NCBI RefSeq assembly: GCF_030814955.1
Contig: NZ_JAUSWB010000005.1
Location: forward strand, 1-64,000
Direction: 5' to 3'
DNA from: Planomicrobium stackebrandtii
GTDB taxonomy: Bacteria > Bacillota > Bacilli > Bacillales_A > Planococcaceae
DNA length: 64,000 nt
A model generated the notes under the pieces. That model saw nothing but the letters and a program-made list of their open reading frames with translations. It had not been told where the DNA came from and ran no database searches. Shown here one piece after another: positions 49,617 to 58,387 of this stretch. Each line of letters opens with the position of its first letter. Position 1 is the first letter of the stretch. The translations under genes and the position numbers were made by a program.

Positions 49617-50849
49617 TTAATTTTCATTATTTTTATGAAGTATACTCTTCGGCAAATGAAGGTTGAGTTTTCTTAGTTTTTTTATTCTTCGGGAATGATC
49701 AATGTTCATGATGACAGCTACAAGGAGAGAGATGAGTACTACAAAGAGTGCTAGCCGCGCATTGATTAAGAGAGCGCTGGTGAAAATCATGCTAAAGAAG
49801 AAGAGCATACCGAAACTGCGAGTAATTCGGATGGCATTGAGGATGGGTTTGATGCTATCTAACTTTTGATTAGCAATTAATATTTCTTTATCTATTTTCT
49901 GATTTAGATAAGAAATTCTACTATGGTATAGCTTTTTATTTCTTTCAAGGTTTAGTAAGACGACTTCTTCCTCTTTGTCATTAAACGATCTTGCCATCTT
50001 AACCGATATATCAATTTCCTCTAAAATATCACTGAACCGCAGTCGCGAAGCAATTACAGAAATAAATGATAATGTGCAAAACAACGATTCAATCAATATA
50101 ATGACAAATAAATCATTATGGCTGAAAGTAGCCATATGATTTTCTAAGGCTTGGAGATCAAAATTAATTAAGATTTTTAATAAGCCTTTAAGAGAATTAA
50201 GTAAAGCTGATATATCAGTAAGGAGTATTTTATTAGAAGTAATCAAAGTGATGAAACCAGCAAATGCAAGGCCACTGAACAAAGCACTTTCCAAAATATA
50301 AGAATTAATACGGTCATTTGTATAATTCAGCATTCCTTCCAGTCTGACTAAATCGATATCATTCGAATAGGTATCAAACTCTGTTTGTTCTTTAGTTTGT
50401 CCAGATGCATCAGTAGGATCCGTTAAATTTCCATCTGCTTCCATATTAGGTTTAGGCTTCTTCAGGCTGTTTTCATTTATTACTATAATATAAAATCCAT
50501 AGCATAAAAAAGTAGTTATACTCAAGAGTAATCTCCAAAAGATATGGATGTCTTCATATAGATAAAAGGCAACAGTGGTAATGGAGAAAATGATAAAAGA
50601 GGTTACAAAGGTAGAAACTGTCGTATATTTTAATTCATCTTCATTAATACTGACCTTATGCTTACGAGCATAGCTATCTGTAAATAAAAAAATAGTAGAT
50701 GGAATCAGAATGAGCTGTAAAGTCCAGAATAAAACTTCCCCCATAAAATCAAACTGTCGTGAATTTACTACTATCCATCTTAATATAAAATCTGCTACTA
50801 AAAACCGATAAACAAGACCATAACTCTTCTTAGGAGCTAGGCTGGTCAT
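49617..50849 (-). CDS. Unrecognised AT-rich multi-pass membrane protein
   Basis: I do not recognise a family for this 410-aa protein. It has four hydrophobic segments in the N-terminal ~130 residues, a polar Asp/Thr-rich stretch (~135-165), two more helices (~190-290), a charged helical region likely to form a coiled coil (VVLLNLERNKKLYHSRISYLNQKIDKEI), and two further helices near the C-terminus before a basic tail. Its base composition is visibly more AT-rich than its neighbours, and it lies next to a 470-bp AT-rich gap, suggesting recent acquisition. The GAGGAGG-like site upstream of the ATG (minus strand) supports it as a real gene. Confidence 0.75.
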   Translation of the reverse strand: MTSLAPKKSYGLVYRFLVADFILRWIVVNSRQFDFMGEVLFWTLQLILIPSTIFLFTDSYARKHKVSINEDELKYTTVSTFVTSFIIFSITTVAFYLYEDIHIFWRLLLSITTFLCYGFYIIVINENSLKKPKPNMEADGNLTDPTDASGQTKEQTEFDTYSNDIDLVRLEGMLNYTNDRINSYILESALFSGLAFAGFITLITSNKILLTDISALLNSLKGLLKILINFDLQALENHMATFSHNDLFVIILIESLFCTLSFISVIASRLRFSDILEEIDISVKMARSFNDKEEEVVLLNLERNKKLYHSRISYLNQKIDKEILIANQKLDSIKPILNAIRITRSFGMLFFFSMIFTSALLINARLALFVVLISLLVAVIMNIDHSRRIKKLRKLNLHLPKSILHKNNEN

Positions 50850-51264
50850 ATCTCTAAACCTCCTCTGTTCAGATTTGGTTATAATTTACTACAAATATAG
50901 TTTAAATGCTATATATTTTTTGTTTATAATGAAATAATGATTTATTTTTGATCTGGAAATCAATTTAAGTAATTTCAATAGATTAATTTGTATTAAGGTA
51001 CTTCACGAGAATTTGTAAAAGTTGTTCTGTTTTAAATAAATTCACTAAGTTTTGATAAAGTGCAAAAAAGTATAGTAAACCTCATTTAGACTGGATAATG
51101 GAAGGTTTATTATAAACGAATAAAGTTTTTATTTACCCAATTGGTGACTTACAGTATTTTAGTTTTTAGAATTGAGAAGTATGTAAAAAAAGGAATAAAA
51201 ATTTTTAAGAAATTGGATTCATCGCTAAATTCTGCTCAAAGTGAAATCAATTTTCAACAATATC
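50850..51264. other. AT-rich gap without genes
   Basis: No open frame or RNA feature is supported. The stretch is very AT-rich, like the adjoining orphan membrane-protein gene, and contains several TATAAT-like words that are uninformative in such composition. The promoter for that gene should be within 50850-50950. Confidence 0.4.
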
Positions 51265-51300
51265 AAAAAAAGCGAAATCCACTACTGGATTCCGCTTTTT
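51265..51300 (-). terminator. Terminator of the isomerase gene
   Basis: AAAAAGCG-A-AATCCA and TGGATT-C-CGCTTTTT pair around a short loop with A and T runs on both sides, so it could act in both directions. It lies 23 bases beyond the isomerase stop. Confidence 0.85.
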
Positions 51301-51323
51301 GAATGGCAATAAATGCTCTATGA

Positions 51324-52292
51324 TCACGTCCACCACATCTCCGCAACAGACTCTTTCACCACGACGGGCTTCAAATTCTCCACAGCTTTCGTAAAACCTT
51401 CGTTGATCGACATCAGCCCGTCTTCGTGTTCAATGCTGACGACATAATCGTAGTCGTAGAGGCGCAAGGTGCTGATGATGTCGGCCCATGTTTTTTGGTC
51501 GTGGCCAAATCCGACGGTGCGGAAATACCAGGAACGGTCTTTCATCTGGGAATAGTCGGTCATATCGGTCAGGCCGTTTCGGTTGGTGTTTTGCTGGTCG
51601 ATGACAGTATCTTTAGCATGGAAATGGTGGATGGCGTTTTCCCGTCCGAGAATTTTGATGGCTTCCACAGGATCGATGCCTTGCCACCACATATGGCTTG
51701 GGTCCAGGTTCGCGCCGATGGCAGGGCCGCATGCTTCCCGCAGCCGCAGCATGGTCGCAGGGGTGTGGACGGAAAAGCCGCCGTGCAGTTCAAGGCCGAT
51801 TTTGACGTTGAGCGATTCGGCTAAGCTGTTTTTTTCTTTCCAGTACGGAATCAGCTTTTCTTCCCATTGCCACTTTAAGATTTCCTGGAAATCGTTTGGC
51901 CATGCAGCGACTGGCCAGTTGGGGTACAGCGCGTTCTCGTGGTCGCCCGGGCAGCCGGAAAACGTGTTGACGACCGGAACTCCGAGTTTTGACGCCAGCT
52001 GCATGGTCTTGATGAGCAACTCGTCCGCTTCATCTGCAATCTGTTTTTGCGGATGAAGCGGGTTGGCATGGCAGCTGAGCGCGCTGATGATCAAGCCGGC
52101 GTCTTCGATTTGCTGCTTGAAAAGGTGCTGTTTCTTCTCATCTTCAAGCAACTCGTCCAATTTGCAATGGGCATCTCCCGGGTAGCCGCCGGTGCCAAGT
52201 TCGATGGCTTCAATGCCTTTTGAAGCCACATAAGCCAGCATGTCTTCAAAATTCCGGTCGGAGAATAATACAGTAAAAACTCCCAGTTTCAC
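51324..52292 (-). CDS. Sugar phosphate isomerase/epimerase (IolE/YcjR-like TIM barrel)
   Basis: This xylose-isomerase-like TIM barrel is 322 aa. Likely metal ligands are Glu in GLELHGG, Asp and His in NLDPSHMWW, His in HFHAKD and Glu in SIEHEDG. Relatives isomerise or epimerise inositol intermediates or 3-keto sugars. The GTG start at 52292 is eight bases behind GGAGGG; an upstream ATG lies across that site. It is divergent from the LacI regulator and has its own operator-controlled promoter. Confidence 0.87.
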   Translation of the reverse strand: MKLGVFTVLFSDRNFEDMLAYVASKGIEAIELGTGGYPGDAHCKLDELLEDEKKQHLFKQQIEDAGLIISALSCHANPLHPQKQIADEADELLIKTMQLASKLGVPVVNTFSGCPGDHENALYPNWPVAAWPNDFQEILKWQWEEKLIPYWKEKNSLAESLNVKIGLELHGGFSVHTPATMLRLREACGPAIGANLDPSHMWWQGIDPVEAIKILGRENAIHHFHAKDTVIDQQNTNRNGLTDMTDYSQMKDRSWYFRTVGFGHDQKTWADIISTLRLYDYDYVVSIEHEDGLMSINEGFTKAVENLKPVVVKESVAEMWWT

Positions 52293-52330
52293 TAAAAATC
52301 CCTCCATTCTAAATTTCTGAATATACTGTC

Positions 52331-52379
52331 ATGTAAACCGTTACATTCTTAACATATAGAAATAATTGCAGTAAATCAA
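52331..52379 (-). promoter_or_regulatory. Isomerase promoter with LacI-type operator
   Basis: On the minus strand TTGATT (52374-52379) and TATGTT (52351-52356) are 17 bp apart. The palindromic operator ATGTAAACCGTTACAT lies at 52331-52346, over the expected transcript start. Confidence 0.75.
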
Positions 52380-52404
52380 CGGTTTTTTCATTAAAAATTA
52401 GTTA

Positions 52405-52453
52405 TTGACAGATAATTCCGAATAATTTATGATGAAAATGTAATCGATTTCAT
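52405..52453 (+). promoter_or_regulatory. LacI-regulator promoter with operator
   Basis: TTGACA (52405-52410), 17 bp, TATGAT (52428-52433). The operator-like ATGTAATCGATTTCAT (52438-52453) lies directly after the -10, which predicts autorepression. Confidence 0.75.
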
Positions 52454-52492
52454 TTTACAGTATGCGTATCGTGTCAGAAAGAAGGAACCAAT

Positions 52493-53482
52493 ATGGCAAA
52501 CATCCAACAGGTGGCTAAACATGCAGGGGTTTCAGTTGCAACTGTCTCCCGGGTGCTCACCGGAAAAAACATTGTCACAGCTAAAACCAAGCAGAAGGTA
52601 GAGGAGGCGATCCAATACTTAAATTATGAGCCGAGCATGCTGGGGCGAAACCTGCGGAATTCGGAAAGCCGCATTGTGCTGATCTTGATCCCGACGATTT
52701 CCAACCCATTCTATTTTGAAATCATCAAAGGAATCGAGAATATGGCACTCAGCCAAAATTACAGCATTTTGTTGTGCGAAACAGATTCGAAGCCGGAAAA
52801 GGAGGAGATTTATTTCGACTTGCTGCGGAAGAAGATGGCAGATGGAATTATTTCGATGGATCCCGCTGTGAACGTCGAGACATTGAAAGAGCTTTCCGAA
52901 AACTATGCGATTATCCAATGCAGCGAATACGGAGGAGGCGTCGGAATTCCATACGTTACCATCGACAGTGAAGAAGCTTCTTACCGCGCTGTGAAGCATC
53001 TGATCCAAATCGGTCACCGGAAAATCGCGTTGATGAATTCAGATGAGAAGTTCCTCTACGCCCGCGAACGGCGGATGGGCTATGAAAGGGCACTAAGAGA
53101 ACATGGCATTCCGCTGAATAAGGACTATATTCTCTATACACAGGAGCTGGGTTTTGAACAAGGGCAGCTGGCGATGAAGAAAATTCTTCAGTTGGAAGAC
53201 CGGCCAACAGCAGTGTTTGGCGTATCGGATCTATTGGCAATCGGTGCCCTTAAAGAAATCAACGCCGCCGGCCTCCACGTACCGAACGATATTGCTGTAG
53301 TCGGTTTTGATAAAATCGATTTTTCCAATATGACCAACCCGGCACTGACAACCGTCGCCCAACCGATGTATAAGATGGGAACAGTGGCGGCACGGATGCT
53401 GATCGAGAAGATACAAGGGAAGCCGGTAGATAGCGTGGTTTTAGGCTTTGAACTAGTCATACGGGAATCAACAACGGGTTGA
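52493..53482 (+). CDS. LacI family transcriptional regulator
   Basis: The N-terminal helix-turn-helix reads MANIQQVAKHAGVSVATVSRVL (residues 1-22), with the hinge helix near EPSMLGRNLR. The periplasmic-binding-like effector domain follows (LILIPTISNPFYFEIIKGIE). It is 329 aa. The ATG follows AAGGAACC. Three matching operators in this locus and its position between the isomerase and transporter genes indicate it is the local sugar-responsive repressor. The effector is unknown. Confidence 0.93.
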   Translation: MANIQQVAKHAGVSVATVSRVLTGKNIVTAKTKQKVEEAIQYLNYEPSMLGRNLRNSESRIVLILIPTISNPFYFEIIKGIENMALSQNYSILLCETDSKPEKEEIYFDLLRKKMADGIISMDPAVNVETLKELSENYAIIQCSEYGGGVGIPYVTIDSEEASYRAVKHLIQIGHRKIALMNSDEKFLYARERRMGYERALREHGIPLNKDYILYTQELGFEQGQLAMKKILQLEDRPTAVFGVSDLLAIGALKEINAAGLHVPNDIAVVGFDKIDFSNMTNPALTTVAQPMYKMGTVAARMLIEKIQGKPVDSVVLGFELVIRESTTG

Positions 53483-53485
53483 AAA

Positions 53486-53542
53486 AGCTGAGATCAACGC
53501 TCTGTTATTAAATCGGTTGATGATGGAGCGTTGGTCTTAGCT
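53486..53542 (+). other. Long imperfect inverted repeat between lacI-type gene and sugar-binding gene
   Basis: AGCTGAGATCAACGCTC (53486-53502) pairs with 53526-53542 over 17 bp with two G-U pairs and a 23-base loop. No T-run follows, so a classical terminator is doubtful; it ends 4 bases before the next operator. Confidence 0.55.
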
Positions 53543-53546
53543 CTGA

Positions 53547-53562
53547 ATGTAATCGCTTACAT
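53547..53562 (+). promoter_or_regulatory. Operator upstream of the ABC transporter
   Basis: ATGTAATCGCTTACAT is a symmetric LacI/cre-like site (ATGTAA, four bases, TTACAT) 38 bases before the binding-protein gene. It matches the sites at 52331 and 52438. I could not assign the overlapping promoter with confidence. Confidence 0.75.
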
Positions 53563-53599
53563 TAAAGGGGATTTATAAAAAAACTAAGGGGTGAATAAA

Positions 53600-54580
53600 G
53601 TGAAGAAATTATGGATCATTTTATTGTCTTTCATTACAATCTTTGCATTGGCAGCATGCGGCGACGCGGCAACAGAAGATGCAGGTTCTGCAGATGAAGG
53701 CGGAGGAGAAGAGCAATTGACGATCGGCATTTCGCTTCCTTCGGCAACGCATGGCTGGATGGGAGCGTTAATCGAAAGCGCGGAGCAGCAGGCGATGGCG
53801 TTGCAGGAAAGTGAAGGCATTGAATACGTCATGACCAATGCGGCAGACCCGAACACACAGGCAAACGACGTGGATGACTTGATCGCACAGGAAGTGGACG
53901 TTATTGTCATGCTGCCGATCGAATCTGCGGCGTTGAGTCCGGTCGGGCAAAAGATTAAGGATGCTGGCATTCCGCTTGTTATCGTTGACCGGGAACTTGA
54001 AAACGATGCAGCTACAGTAGTGGTTAAAGGAGATAATGAAGGTATCGGCGTCAATGCCGGCAAGTATTTCGTGGAACAATTGAATGGCGAAGGCAAAATC
54101 GTTGAGATCACAGGCCCTCCAAGTTCAGTAACCGAACAGCGGGGTGCTGGATTCCAAGAAGCCGTTGCAAACGAACCGGGAATGGAAATCATTGCTTCCC
54201 AAAGCGGAGATTTTTCTACCGAGACCTCATTGGAAGTCATGCAAAACATTTTGCAGGCCAACCCTGAAATTGATGCAGTCTTTACACAGGATGACGGCAT
54301 GGCTCTCGGTGTCTTGCAGGCCATTGAAGAAGCAGGCCGTACGGATATCCAATTTGTCACAGGTGCAGGCGGAGCAAAAGGCGTTTTTGAAGATATTCAA
54401 AACGACGGGCTGATGAAAGCCACGTTCCTCTACTCGCCGACTATGGTGGAAGATGCGGTGACCATCGCAGCAGATATTGCCCAGGGCGAAGATCCGGCTG
54501 AATCGATGGTGGTGAAAGAAGCCACGCAAGTAACGAAAGACAATGTGGAAGAGTATTACGATCCAGATTCGAAATTCTAA
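53600..54580 (+). CDS. Sugar ABC transporter substrate-binding lipoprotein (RbsB-like)
   Basis: This is an extracellular solute-binding lipoprotein of the ribose/xylose (peripla_BP_4) type, 326 aa. The signal peptide KKLWIILLSFITIFALAACGD has lipobox LAAC. Segments such as GISLPSATHGWMGALIESAEQQA and VVKGDNEGIGVNAGKYFVEQL are typical. The GTG at 53600 is preferred because AGGGGTG is correctly spaced. The ABC ATPase gene follows 64 bases later. The transported sugar is unknown. Confidence 0.92.
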   Translation: MKKLWIILLSFITIFALAACGDAATEDAGSADEGGGEEQLTIGISLPSATHGWMGALIESAEQQAMALQESEGIEYVMTNAADPNTQANDVDDLIAQEVDVIVMLPIESAALSPVGQKIKDAGIPLVIVDRELENDAATVVVKGDNEGIGVNAGKYFVEQLNGEGKIVEITGPPSSVTEQRGAGFQEAVANEPGMEIIASQSGDFSTETSLEVMQNILQANPEIDAVFTQDDGMALGVLQAIEEAGRTDIQFVTGAGGAKGVFEDIQNDGLMKATFLYSPTMVEDAVTIAADIAQGEDPAESMVVKEATQVTKDNVEEYYDPDSKF

Positions 54581-54644
54581 GAGAACTGCCAGGAAATGCG
54601 ATGGAGCCATTGCATTTCCTCTTTTCCTATAAGGGGGTAACGAC

Positions 54645-56159
54645 GTGGCTACACATCCTTTTGTGGCAATGCACAATATCGAAAAATCGTTTAACGGCGT
54701 ACCGGTTTTGAAGAAAGTGACGCTGGAAGTGGAGCAAGGTGAAATTCATGCTTTGCTGGGGGAAAATGGGGCAGGCAAATCGACGCTGATGAATATTTTA
54801 GGCGGTGTCCATCAACCGGACAACGGACAGATTTTTGTCAAAGGCGAAAAGATCAGCATGGCAAATCCGCATGTTTCACAGGCGCAAGGGATTAGCTTTA
54901 TCCACCAGGAGCTGAATATGGTCGGCGATTTGAAAGTGTATGAAAACATGTTTCTAGGTTCAGAAATTCGCAACAAAATCGGGTTTTTGAACGTGGAAGA
55001 AATGTGCCGCCAAACCCGTGAAATCTTAGCGGAACTGGGCGTCTATATCAATCCGAAAGAATATGTCCGCAATCTGGCGACTTCCTATAAGCAATTGATC
55101 GAGATCTCAAAAGCTTTGCTGCACAAGTCGCAGTTGATCATCATGGATGAACCCACGACCTCGCTCGCAGAACATGAGGTCAACCGGCTCTTTGAACTGA
55201 TGCGGAACTTGAAAAAGTCTGGCGTTTCCATCATTTACATTTCGCATAAGTTGAAGGAAATCCAGGAAGTATGCGACCGCTATACCGTTTTGCGGGATGG
55301 CCAGCTGGTCAAGACGGATGTCATGGAGAACGAAAACCTGGAAGTGATCACCAAACTGATGGTGGGAAAAGCCATTTCCCAGGAGCGGTACGTGCATGAG
55401 CATAGCTTTGGGGATATGGCATTGGAAGTGGAAGGACTGACGAGCACCGGCTTGTTCAAGGACATCAATTTTACCGTGCAAAAGGGCCAAATAGTAGGTT
55501 TTACAGGTCTCGCAGGAGATGGCCGGACAGAACTTTTTGAAAGCTTGTTTGGCTACCGGAAAAAATACGCAGGGACGGTGAAAGTGAAAGGACAAGCCGT
55601 AAAAATCAACCATCCCCGAAAAGCGCTGCAGGCGGGACTGGGCTATGTGCCGAAAGACCGGAAAGAAAATGCCATTATCAAAGATTTGAGTGTCATCCAC
55701 AATATGAGTTTGTCATCGATGGGGAATTTTGAACGCCTGGGTTTTATACAGGATAAAAAAGAGCAGCAGAAATTCAATGCGTATAAAAAACTATTGAACA
55801 TTAAAGTGCATAATCCGCGCATCACCATTGATAAATTGAGCGGGGGAAACCAGCAGAAAGTCATCATCGCCAAATGGCTGGAAGCGGAAACGGATATCCT
55901 CATTTTCGACAATCCGACACAGGGCATCGATGTTGGCGCAAAACAGGAGATCTATCAACAGATCATTGCGCTTGCCAAGCTCGGCAAAGCCATCATTATC
56001 CTGTCATCGGAAGCTCCGGAAGTGATGCGGATTTGCCACAACATCCATGTGATGTACCACGGGGAAATTACGGCGCATTTTACAGGCGATGAGGCAAGCG
56101 AAGAAGAGATCATGCATTACGCCACAGGAGCGAAAAGGGAGGGAGAGAAAATTGGCTAA
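54645..56159 (+). CDS. Sugar ABC transporter ATP-binding protein (RbsA-like)
   Basis: This is a tandem ABC ATPase of 504 aa. The first domain has Walker A GENGAGKSTLMN, a divergent signature (LATSYKQLIEISKAL) and Walker B LIIMDEPTTSLAEHE. The second has the degenerate P-loop GLAGDGRTELFE with signature LSGGNQQKVIIAKWL and ILIFDNPTQGIDVGAK. This layout is characteristic of CUT2-family importers. The GTG follows AAGGGGG. The permease start overlaps its last 8 bases. Confidence 0.95.
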   Translation: MATHPFVAMHNIEKSFNGVPVLKKVTLEVEQGEIHALLGENGAGKSTLMNILGGVHQPDNGQIFVKGEKISMANPHVSQAQGISFIHQELNMVGDLKVYENMFLGSEIRNKIGFLNVEEMCRQTREILAELGVYINPKEYVRNLATSYKQLIEISKALLHKSQLIIMDEPTTSLAEHEVNRLFELMRNLKKSGVSIIYISHKLKEIQEVCDRYTVLRDGQLVKTDVMENENLEVITKLMVGKAISQERYVHEHSFGDMALEVEGLTSTGLFKDINFTVQKGQIVGFTGLAGDGRTELFESLFGYRKKYAGTVKVKGQAVKINHPRKALQAGLGYVPKDRKENAIIKDLSVIHNMSLSSMGNFERLGFIQDKKEQQKFNAYKKLLNIKVHNPRITIDKLSGGNQQKVIIAKWLEAETDILIFDNPTQGIDVGAKQEIYQQIIALAKLGKAIIILSSEAPEVMRICHNIHVMYHGEITAHFTGDEASEEEIMHYATGAKREGEKIG

Positions 56160-57126
56160 CATCAACACAAAAGAATACAGTCCGGAATCTCCGAACATGA
56201 AAAGCCGGATGACCTGGCTATGGTCGGAATACAGTGTCATTATTGCATTTGTCATTATTTATATCGCCGCCTCCGTGATGAATCCACGGTTTCTTGATAT
56301 CAATAACCAACTGAATATCCTGATGCAAGTCTCGATTATCGGCATTATTGCGCTTGGCATGACGGTCGTCATGCTGTCAGGCGGCATCGATTTATCGGTC
56401 GGTTCTGTATTGGCGCTTGCCGGTGTTGTCTCGGTGCTGGCATTGAACGCCTCAGGCAGCATCTTAGTAGGAATATTCACGGCGCTCCTGGTTGGCTCGT
56501 TTGCCGGATTCCTGAATGGCCTGATGGTGGCGAAAGGCAGGATTGCGTCATTTATTGCCACGCTCGGGATGATGGCGGGCGCGCGTTCAATCGCGCTTTA
56601 CATCGCAGAAGGCGGCAGCGTATCCGGTGAAGTCAGCGGATTTACCGCCATCGCCAACAGCAATTTGTGGATTTTTGATGTTCCCGTCATTATTTTCTTC
56701 GTTATGGCGGTATTGATTTATGTATTGATGCACAAAACCCGATTCGGCAGGTACGTTTATGCCCTTGGGTCAAACGAAAAAGCAGCGATGCTATCAGCGA
56801 TCCGCATCGACCGCATCAAAATTGGAGTTTATACGCTGATTGGCACGCTGGTCGGGATCGCGGCGGTTATTGAAACTTCACGCCTGAATTCGATTTCTTC
56901 TTCCAGTTCGGGTGCGCAATACGAACTCGATGCCATTGCAGCTGTTATCATTGGAGGAACGCGGATGACCGGCGGACGCGGAAAAATTATCGGAACCATT
57001 TTCGGCATCCTGATTTTGGGTATCCTGAACAATATGATGAATCTGATGAATGTTTCTCCTCATCTTCAAGGATTTGTTAAAGGATTGATCATCATCATCG
57101 CCGTTGTGTTCCAAAAACGAGAATAG
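56152..57126 (+). CDS. Sugar ABC transporter permease (RbsC-like)
   Basis: This CUT2-type permease is 324 aa with about nine to ten membrane segments. Signatures include GMTVVMLSGGIDLSVGSVLALAGV and AIAAVIIGGTRMTGGRGKIIGT. The TTG start at 56152 lies behind GGGAGGGAGAG and overlaps the ATPase gene by 8 bases; longer starts would run deep into that gene. The Gfo/Idh dehydrogenase gene follows 11 bases later, forming one operon. Confidence 0.94.
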   Translation: MANINTKEYSPESPNMKSRMTWLWSEYSVIIAFVIIYIAASVMNPRFLDINNQLNILMQVSIIGIIALGMTVVMLSGGIDLSVGSVLALAGVVSVLALNASGSILVGIFTALLVGSFAGFLNGLMVAKGRIASFIATLGMMAGARSIALYIAEGGSVSGEVSGFTAIANSNLWIFDVPVIIFFVMAVLIYVLMHKTRFGRYVYALGSNEKAAMLSAIRIDRIKIGVYTLIGTLVGIAAVIETSRLNSISSSSSGAQYELDAIAAVIIGGTRMTGGRGKIIGTIFGILILGILNNMMNLMNVSPHLQGFVKGLIIIIAVVFQKRE

Positions 57127-57137
57127 GAGGAGATGGG

Positions 57138-58196
57138 ATGGGCATCAAGGTAGGCATTATCGGATGCGGCTCGATTACAAAAATGCGGCATGCACCGGAA
57201 TATTCAGCAAATCCATACGTCGATGAGATTGTTTTTTACGACCGCAATCTCGATCGCTCCGAAGCGATGGTGGAACTGTTTGGCGGCAGCATCGTAAGGA
57301 GCGTTGATGAATTGTTTGACGATCCTGACATCGTTGCCATCAGCGATTGTTCGTCAAATGAGCACCACCATTTGTTCTCAACCCAGGCGCTGTTGAGTGG
57401 AAAGCACGTGCTGTGTGAAAAACCGATTTCGTTGACGGCAGAAAATGCACGAACCATTCTAGAGGCTCAGAAAAAATCCGGTAAAAAACTGATGGTGGAC
57501 CATAACCAGCGTTTTACGCGCGCCCACCAAAAAGCGAGAGAAATCATTGCCGGCGGAGAACTGGGAAAGGTCCTGACGTTCCGTACGGCTTTCGGACATT
57601 CGGGTCCTGAAGCCTGGGGCATTAATAAAACCAAGTCCACATGGTTTTTTAAAAAAGAGCGGTCGGGATTTGGCGTCGGCGGAGACCTCGGCATCCACAA
57701 AATTGATTTGCTGCATTATTTGCTCGACGACGAAATTGTCCAAGTAAGCGCATTTCAAGGGGCGTTGCATAAAGTGGATGAGAACGGAGAGCCGATTGGA
57801 GTATGCGACAATCTGGTATGCAGCCTGGCAACCAAAAAAGGACGTATTGGAAACGCTGCGTTTTCCTGGACGTATTACGGCGAAGAAGACAACAGCACCA
57901 TTGTCTATTGCGAGAAAGGCATCATGAAAATTTACCATAACGACCAGTATCAGCTGGAAATCATCATGCAATCCGGGGAAAAAGTAAACTATGAGCTGGA
58001 AGCGATTCAGACAAATGATAACCAAACCCCCAGCGGCGTCATCGATGCTTTTATTGATGCCATTCGCTTGGACCAGGAGCCGATTGTTACCGGAGAAGAC
58101 GCACTCCAATCGCTGAAAGTCATTTTAGGCATCATGGAAGCTGCGGAAACAAACCAGGTCGTCACCATCGAAAAAGAGTCTCTCCTTCACCAATAA
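57138..58196 (+). CDS. Gfo/Idh/MocA family oxidoreductase
   Basis: This NAD(P)-dependent dehydrogenase is 352 aa. The N-terminal Rossmann motif is GIIGCGSITKMRH, the family signature is CEKPISLTAENA (EKP motif), and the catalytic-type segment GGDLGIHKIDLLHYLLDD carries the conserved Asp/His pair. Relatives oxidise inositol or glycoside hydroxyls. The ATG follows AGGAGGAGATGG. It is last in the transporter operon, and its final codons form one arm of the terminator. Confidence 0.9.
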   Translation: MGIKVGIIGCGSITKMRHAPEYSANPYVDEIVFYDRNLDRSEAMVELFGGSIVRSVDELFDDPDIVAISDCSSNEHHHLFSTQALLSGKHVLCEKPISLTAENARTILEAQKKSGKKLMVDHNQRFTRAHQKAREIIAGGELGKVLTFRTAFGHSGPEAWGINKTKSTWFFKKERSGFGVGGDLGIHKIDLLHYLLDDEIVQVSAFQGALHKVDENGEPIGVCDNLVCSLATKKGRIGNAAFSWTYYGEEDNSTIVYCEKGIMKIYHNDQYQLEIIMQSGEKVNYELEAIQTNDNQTPSGVIDAFIDAIRLDQEPIVTGEDALQSLKVILGIMEAAETNQVVTIEKESLLHQ

Positions 58197-58212
58197 GGAG
58201 AGACTCTTTTTT
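58171..58212 (+). terminator. Terminator overlapping the end of the Gfo/Idh gene
   Basis: AAAAAGAGTCTCTCCTT (58171-58187, coding for the last residues) pairs perfectly with AAGGAGAGACTCTTTTT (58195-58211). The loop includes the stop codon region. Confidence 0.92.
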
Positions 58213-58387
58213 CAGTTCGGACAGCGCATTGGAAATATAATACCTTAACCAATGCGATTTTAAAGCTTAGTTGACAAGTAGGTTTTAATTATAGTCTAAT
58301 GTGAATAAGCTTTTTTTAGCAGGTCCAGTATACAACAATCGGCAAGAGGAAACTTTCTTGCTTTAGAACAGCTAAAGGAGGATTTGC

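Noticed and set aside
50880-51264. Several TATAAT-like words suggesting promoters or a small RNA
   Set aside because: The segment is so AT-rich that such words are expected by chance; no paired -35 or hairpin supports them.
53584-54360. 258-aa open frame antisense to the sugar-binding protein gene
   Set aside because: The plus-strand gene has a clear lipoprotein signal and family motifs; the antisense frame is Ser/Pro/Ala-rich and without a start signal.
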